Shown here: positions 5,977-9,165 of the stretch, one piece after another
How the letters are laid out: each line of letters starts with the position of its first letter
Numbering within the stretch: the stretch's first letter is position 1
NCBI GenBank assembly: GCA_030593185.1
Contig: JAUVHQ010000069.1
Span: 1-9,165, forward strand
Length of the DNA: 9,165 bases
Direction: 5' to 3'
Source of the DNA: Bacteroidota bacterium
GTDB lineage: Bacteria > Bacteroidota > Bacteroidia > Bacteroidales > VadinHA17
Program-made: the position numbers and the translations under genes
Notes under the pieces: model-generated
The model's input: only the letters and a program-made list of their open reading frames with translations
Databases searched by the model: none
What the model was told of the DNA's origin: nothing

Positions 5977-7320
5977 ATGTCAGGGATGAAATACAAAAGC
6001 ACTTTACTAATAGTAGATGATGATCCACTTACACGTGATTCTATTGAGGCTCTTCTGATCAAAGAAGGTTATAAACTGGTTTTTGCTGATAATGGACAGG
6101 AAGCAATAGTAAAGGCAAAAGAGGTTGATCCCGATTTAATATTATTAGACGTAATGATGCCTGGCATGGATGGTTTTGAAGTTTGTACTGTCCTCAGAGC
6201 CGACAATCAACTTTCAGAAGTTCCGATCATTTTAGTTACCACATTGGATGACAGGGATTCACGGATAAGGGGTATTGAGTCTGGAGCTGATGATTTTATA
6301 TCCAAACCTTTTGACCGTATCGAACTGCGGACAAGGATCAGATCCATCATAAGGCTTAACCGGTACCGGCGTTTGCTGGACGAACGTAGTGAAAAAGAAC
6401 TGATTAAGAACCAACGGGATAAAATAGAGGCACAACGGGATGAAATAGAAACCCAGAGAAATCTTGCAACATTTCAAAGGGATCAGATAGCCAGCCAAAA
6501 AATGGCAATTACTGACAGTATTAATTACGCCGGCAGGATCCAGAAAGCAATGATGGTTCCGGAAGAATATATTAGCGAATTGCTGCCTGAATATTTTGTG
6601 CTGAATAAACCAAAGGACATTGTCAGTGGTGATTTTCTCTGGCTAACCCGGGAAAATAATAAAATAATCCTTGCTGTTGCTGATTGTACCGGGCATGGTG
6701 TCCCCGGAGCTTTTATGAGTGTTTTGGGGATTTCTTTCATAAGGGAAATTGTAAATGCAAGAAAAAATATACGTCCAAATGAAATCTTGAATGAATTAAG
6801 GAAATTGGTTATTTCGGCGCTTCATCAAACCGTTGAGTCCGGAGAAGCCATGGATGGAATGGATATAGCAGTGTGCTCCATCAATTTGGAAAATAAAGAA
6901 TTACAGTTTGCAGGTGCAAATAATCCATTGTATTTGATAAGAGACGGAGAGCTTACAATTATCAAGGCAGACAAAATGCCTGTTGGAATTTTTTTTAAGG
7001 AAGAAACTGGTTTCTCAAATCATGAAATAAAATTAGAGGAAAATGATTTGATTTATATGTTCTCGGACGGATATTCTGACCAATTAGGTGGTCCCACTGG
7101 GAAAAAGTTTATGTTAAAACAATTCCAACAGCTTCTTTGTGATATTCATAACAAACCAATGAAGGAGCAAAAAGAAATTTTGGATAAGACTATTGAAGCA
7201 TGGAAAACCGGAACCACAGTGAAATATGCTCCTGTGTCGCATTTCACGTGGCAGGCTGAGAAACAGAAAGGAAGTTATGACCAGATTGATGATATTCTGG
7301 TATTTGGACTGAAGTTTTGA
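5977..7320 (+). CDS. Response regulator with PP2C/SpoIIE-type serine phosphatase output
   Basis: Numbering starts from the ATG at 5977 (447 residues). The receiver (about 4-125) has D14/D15, phosphoacceptor D58 in LILLDVMMPGMDG, and K110 in ISKPFD. A coiled coil (about 140-182) with repeated QRDxIExQRD words joins it to a SpoIIE/PP2C domain (about 183-447). Metal-binding motifs are present: VSGDFLW (216-222), VADCTGHGVPGAFMS (234-248), GMDIA (294-298), FSDGYSD (362-368) and DDILVFGLK (438-446). Proteins of this type dephosphorylate phosphoserine or phosphothreonine, often on STAS-domain anti-anti-sigma partners; no partner is encoded here. Compared with relatives, about 20 extra residues (410-429) precede the last motif. 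In-frame alternatives are GTG at 5926, which adds 17 basic, unconserved residues, and ATG at 5986, which would also fit; I chose 5977 for its distance to the first REC strand. Confidence 0.93.
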   Translation: MSGMKYKSTLLIVDDDPLTRDSIEALLIKEGYKLVFADNGQEAIVKAKEVDPDLILLDVMMPGMDGFEVCTVLRADNQLSEVPIILVTTLDDRDSRIRGIESGADDFISKPFDRIELRTRIRSIIRLNRYRRLLDERSEKELIKNQRDKIEAQRDEIETQRNLATFQRDQIASQKMAITDSINYAGRIQKAMMVPEEYISELLPEYFVLNKPKDIVSGDFLWLTRENNKIILAVADCTGHGVPGAFMSVLGISFIREIVNARKNIRPNEILNELRKLVISALHQTVESGEAMDGMDIAVCSINLENKELQFAGANNPLYLIRDGELTIIKADKMPVGIFFKEETGFSNHEIKLEENDLIYMFSDGYSDQLGGPTGKKFMLKQFQQLLCDIHNKPMKEQKEILDKTIEAWKTGTTVKYAPVSHFTWQAEKQKGSYDQIDDILVFGLKF

Positions 7321-7461
7321 TTCAATGAACACACTGCCGAACTTGAAAAGAAAAACAATAAACAGTAACGGGTTAATCAACTTTTTGTCGGACGGGAATT
7401 CAGGATAAAAGAGTTGAAGGATAAGGTGAAAAAACTGGAGAAGGAAGTAAGAAGCAGGTAG
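7321..7461 (+). pseudogene. Remnant of a sensor histidine kinase coiled-coil segment, with internal stop
   Basis: Reading on in the frame of the phosphatase gene after its TGA gives HTAELEKKNNKQ (7330-7365), a TAA at 7366-7368, then RVNQLFVGREFRIKELKDKV (7369-7428), KKLEKEVRSR and a TAG at 7459-7461. PAS/GAF sensor kinases commonly carry 'RTAELEKKNKELERVNKLFVGRELRIKELK..' between their input domains and the kinase core, so the two halves fit one ancestral segment broken by a stop codon. There is no start codon and no domain on either side, so it is a fragment of a lost gene. The shared frame with the phosphatase is probably chance, since normal SpoIIE proteins end where that one ends. The family match is from memory. 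Confidence 0.65.
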
Positions 7462-7464
7462 TAA

Positions 7465-7555
7465 GGTGAGTAGGTGAGTAGGCAATCACTAAACTCACTC
7501 AACCATTCAACCACTCAACTTACTTAACTTACTTATCAACCCGTAACCCGTAACT
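7465..7555. repeat. Cluster of 7-9 bp tandem repeats
   Basis: GGTGAGTA is repeated at 7465-7472 and 7473-7480. ACTCAC-type words follow, partly complementary to it. CTTACTTAA and CTTACTTAT occupy 7519-7536. CGTAACC and CGTAACT (7542-7555) are the reverse complement of the heptamer at 3864-3884. The stretch is low-complexity, with no coding potential that I can see. Confidence 0.65.
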
Positions 7556-7604
7556 CCTTGAAAGGAAAAAGGTTGTCCAAAGGATTCCTGAAGAGAGGTT
7601 GGAA

Positions 7605-7650
7605 AAACCGGTCAAAGTGACCACCTAATACCGGTTTAAATTGACTACCC
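7605..7650. repeat. Direct-repeat array resembling an IS21-family end (relic)
   Basis: CCGGTCAAAGTGACCACC (7608-7625) is followed 23 nt further on by the related CCGGTTTAAATTGACTACC (7631-7649). AAACCGGT (7605-7612) and ACCGGTTT (7630-7637) are also inverted copies, and GGTCA/TGACC lies within the first unit. IS21-family elements of Bacteroidota carry several such GGTGGTCA...ACCGGT repeats at their ends. No istA or istB gene is in the window, so this would be a solo end or relic. The family assignment is from memory of pattern only. Confidence 0.45.
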
Positions 7651-7665
7651 TTTCCGGAGCAAACT

Positions 7666-7690
7666 GGTTCTTCGTCAATTTTGGGGAAAC
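7666..7690. repeat. Putative ISL3 terminal inverted repeat (transposase 3' side)
   Basis: This 25-nt stretch begins GGTTCTTCGTCAATTTTGGG and ends 1 nt before the transposase stop codon. ISL3-family ends typically start with GG(C/T)TCTT followed by a TCAA-T-rich stretch, which fits. The partner repeat is outside the window, so the boundary is not proven. Confidence 0.6.
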
Positions 7691-7691
7691 A

Positions 7692-9165
7692 TTATCCTGT
7701 CTGAGATAATATCACCTTCTTGCGCAGCAAATCAAAGCTTGCCCTGCCATACATTTGCCGTTTAATGCTCTTGATTCTATTGACATGACCTTCTGTAGCC
7801 CCATTGCTCCATTTCATTTCAATCCCATTTTTGACAGCATCAATATCTCTGGATAGACCTCTAGCAAAGGTTTTCAAACCAGCTAGTTTGTACTTTGATC
7901 TTAATACAAAATCAATCCATCTTTTAATATTACCACGTCCTCTTATAAGCATTGTTTTAAATATCTGAACAAGTTTCCGGACTATTCGTAGTTCAACCAT
8001 TTCATCCAATAATGTTTGAAGATATTTCCGTTCCTGGGGATCAATAATATCATTTAAACAAAACCCAATGTATTTAGCCAATTTTCTGGAACTTAATGGC
8101 TTTACGTATGGGATCTGTGTATGCTGAACTTGTGAAAATCCCGGAGTACTTATTTTATAATTATCCCTAATGGCATTTATATTATAATATGCTTGTGATT
8201 GGCTACCATTGAATCCTAGTTCCCGGATCTCTTTAATAATATCTTTTATCATATACCCTCTGGTATTTAACCGATCTACAATATGGTTGGTAAACAATTC
8301 AATGTTAGTGGATTTTGAATGGCTTTTAGGAGACAGAGATTCCTGTACAAAGTACGAACGAACAGTACCACGGCTAATCCCAATATCTCTTGCAATTCTG
8401 AGAATAGGAACTCTTTTAGCCTGAAGCTCCTTGACCTTGTTAAATTTATCCAGTCTTTGATCGATTCTAGATCCAATAACCTGCTCTTTTGCAGTTGAAA
8501 TAATCTTCTGTTCAGCTTCGGGCAGGTTCAGCAGTTCATTGGTTTTTGCTTTTATCAATAGACTAATTGTTCCACTGATACTATTGAAATACGTATCTAA
8601 CGCATCCGATAAATTCGTTAGCAAATGAAACCGGTCAGCAACTTGAACGGCATCCGGACACACTTCATTAATAGCGGAAGAGTATGAATTACTCCGGTCT
8701 CTTGTAACGATTTGTACATCATTATACCTCATCAACCATTTCTTCAGATCTTTGCCTTCTCTTGATGGTAATATATCGATAGGTTTGGAGGTTTCCATAT
8801 CAATTAAAACGGTCCCGTAACTTACTCCTTTTCGGTATGCCCAATCGTCCACACCAAGCACTCTTGGTTGCTTTATTTCAGATAGTTGCTGATTGTGTGC
8901 AATCCTTGTTATGGTCGAACTGCTGACCGTAATGAATAATTGCTGAGACATGATACTGCCAAGTTTTCCAGTCAATTCAATTGCGAAGGATTCCAGGATC
9001 TTTAATACCCTATTGGTTCTCCTTGAATATCTTAATATCACCGGGGTTTGTTCTGAGAAAACTTTTTGTTTACACCGAGAGTTCCCGCATTTAAACTTAC
9101 GGGTCTTTAACCGGATAGTGGTTCTGTATTGAAATACAGGAAGATCAGATATCGTTCTGATGTAG
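7692..9165 (-). CDS. ISL3-family transposase (5' end outside window)
   Basis: This DDE-type transposase moves the insertion sequence. The minus-strand frame is open from the window edge to a TAA at 7692-7694, giving about 490 visible residues. The GTG at 9039-9041 is not the true start: codons upstream of it encode YIRTISDLPVFQYRTTIRLK and KCGNSRCKQKVF, the second half of the N-terminal zinc ribbon, and continue past 9165. Counting from that GTG, the catalytic residues are D65 in PRVLGVDDWAYRKG, D115 in IVTRDRSNSYSSA, and E417 in TEGHVNRIKSIKRQMYGRA. A helix-turn-helix insert (about 199-235, VPILRIARDIGISRGTVRSY) separates the second D from the E, as in the long ISL3 subgroup. No frameshift or stop is seen, so the gene may be functional. 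Confidence 0.92.
   Translation of the reverse strand, partial: YIRTISDLPVFQYRTTIRLKTRKFKCGNSRCKQKVFSEQTPVILRYSRRTNRVLKILESFAIELTGKLGSIMSQQLFITVSSSTITRIAHNQQLSEIKQPRVLGVDDWAYRKGVSYGTVLIDMETSKPIDILPSREGKDLKKWLMRYNDVQIVTRDRSNSYSSAINEVCPDAVQVADRFHLLTNLSDALDTYFNSISGTISLLIKAKTNELLNLPEAEQKIISTAKEQVIGSRIDQRLDKFNKVKELQAKRVPILRIARDIGISRGTVRSYFVQESLSPKSHSKSTNIELFTNHIVDRLNTRGYMIKDIIKEIRELGFNGSQSQAYYNINAIRDNYKISTPGFSQVQHTQIPYVKPLSSRKLAKYIGFCLNDIIDPQERKYLQTLLDEMVELRIVRKLVQIFKTMLIRGRGNIKRWIDFVLRSKYKLAGLKTFARGLSRDIDAVKNGIEMKWSNGATEGHVNRIKSIKRQMYGRASFDLLRKKVILSQTG

Larger units (their letters stand above)
7666..9165 (-). mobile_element. ISL3-family insertion sequence, one complete end; other end outside window
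   Basis: The element consists of the ISL3-type transposase gene (minus strand) and its downstream terminal repeat at 7666-7690. The repeat-proximal flank AGCAAACT (7658-7665) would be the 8-bp target duplication if the boundary is right. The opposite end lies beyond 9165. The insertion sits next to the IS21-like relic and outside the chemotaxis cluster, so it does not interrupt any of those genes. Confidence 0.7.

Noticed and set aside
5469..6062. Minus-strand open frame of 197 codons antisense to the double-receiver gene end and the following gap
   Set aside because: Low-complexity, unconserved-looking translation opposite a strongly supported gene; a shadow frame.
7692..9041. Transposase read as a complete 449-residue protein starting at the GTG at 9041
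   Set aside because: The frame is open upstream to the window edge and encodes zinc-ribbon residues typical of ISL3 transposases, so this start is internal.
1..9165. CRISPR array, tRNA, rRNA or toxin-antitoxin pair
   Set aside because: No regularly spaced long repeats, no cloverleaf or rRNA sequence, and no small paired frames were seen on either strand.

Overview
The window looks like a piece of a Bacteroidota chromosome, probably from an uncultured marine, gut or sediment lineage; I cannot name the genus. The reasons are the AT-rich coding style, mostly A-rich leaders without Shine-Dalgarno sequences, a SpoIIE-type phosphatase with the QRDxIExQRD coiled coil seen in that phylum, and the style of the response regulators.

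Positions 1-7320 hold a plus-strand chemotaxis and phosphorelay cluster. In order: the 3' end of cheW (1-221), a two-transmembrane chemoreceptor (242-1885), cheR (2079-2936), a cytosolic HATPase protein with a histidine-kinase fold but no phosphoacceptor histidine (2947-3828), cheD (3998-4468), a REC-linker-REC protein (4659-5768) and a REC-coiled-coil-PP2C/SpoIIE phosphatase (5977-7320). CheW, the receptor, CheR and CheD are standard chemosensory parts. CheA, CheB and a stand-alone CheY are not in the window; cheA probably lies upstream or elsewhere.

The unusual part is the signalling layer around these genes. The HATPase protein has Asn57 where the H-box histidine should be, but keeps the following Glu and the Asn three residues later, as well as the N, G1 and G2 boxes. 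The linker of the double-receiver protein aligns without gaps over about 60 residues to a HisKA dimerisation domain whose histidine is Ala156; its HATPase domain is missing. The cluster therefore carries two separate HisKA-like domains that cannot be phosphorylated, next to three intact receiver domains. A plausible reading, which is inference, is a phosphatase, scaffold or sequestration module acting on phosphoryl groups supplied by CheA.

The gaps between genes are not random. Several contain tandem 7-9 bp words; an AGTTACG/CGTAACT heptamer recurs in three gaps and in both orientations. The leaders of cheD and of the double-receiver gene share a 22-nt block and an identical start-proximal AAAAGCAAT word. 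A pair of inverted repeats follows the double-receiver gene.

Positions 7321-9165 are accessory DNA: a decayed fragment of a PAS/GAF-type sensor kinase coiled coil with an internal stop (7321-7461), short tandem repeats, a small direct-repeat array resembling an IS21-family end (7605-7650), and an ISL3-family insertion sequence starting at about 7666. Its minus-strand transposase runs off the right edge of the window; the reading frame stays open to 9165 and includes part of the zinc ribbon.
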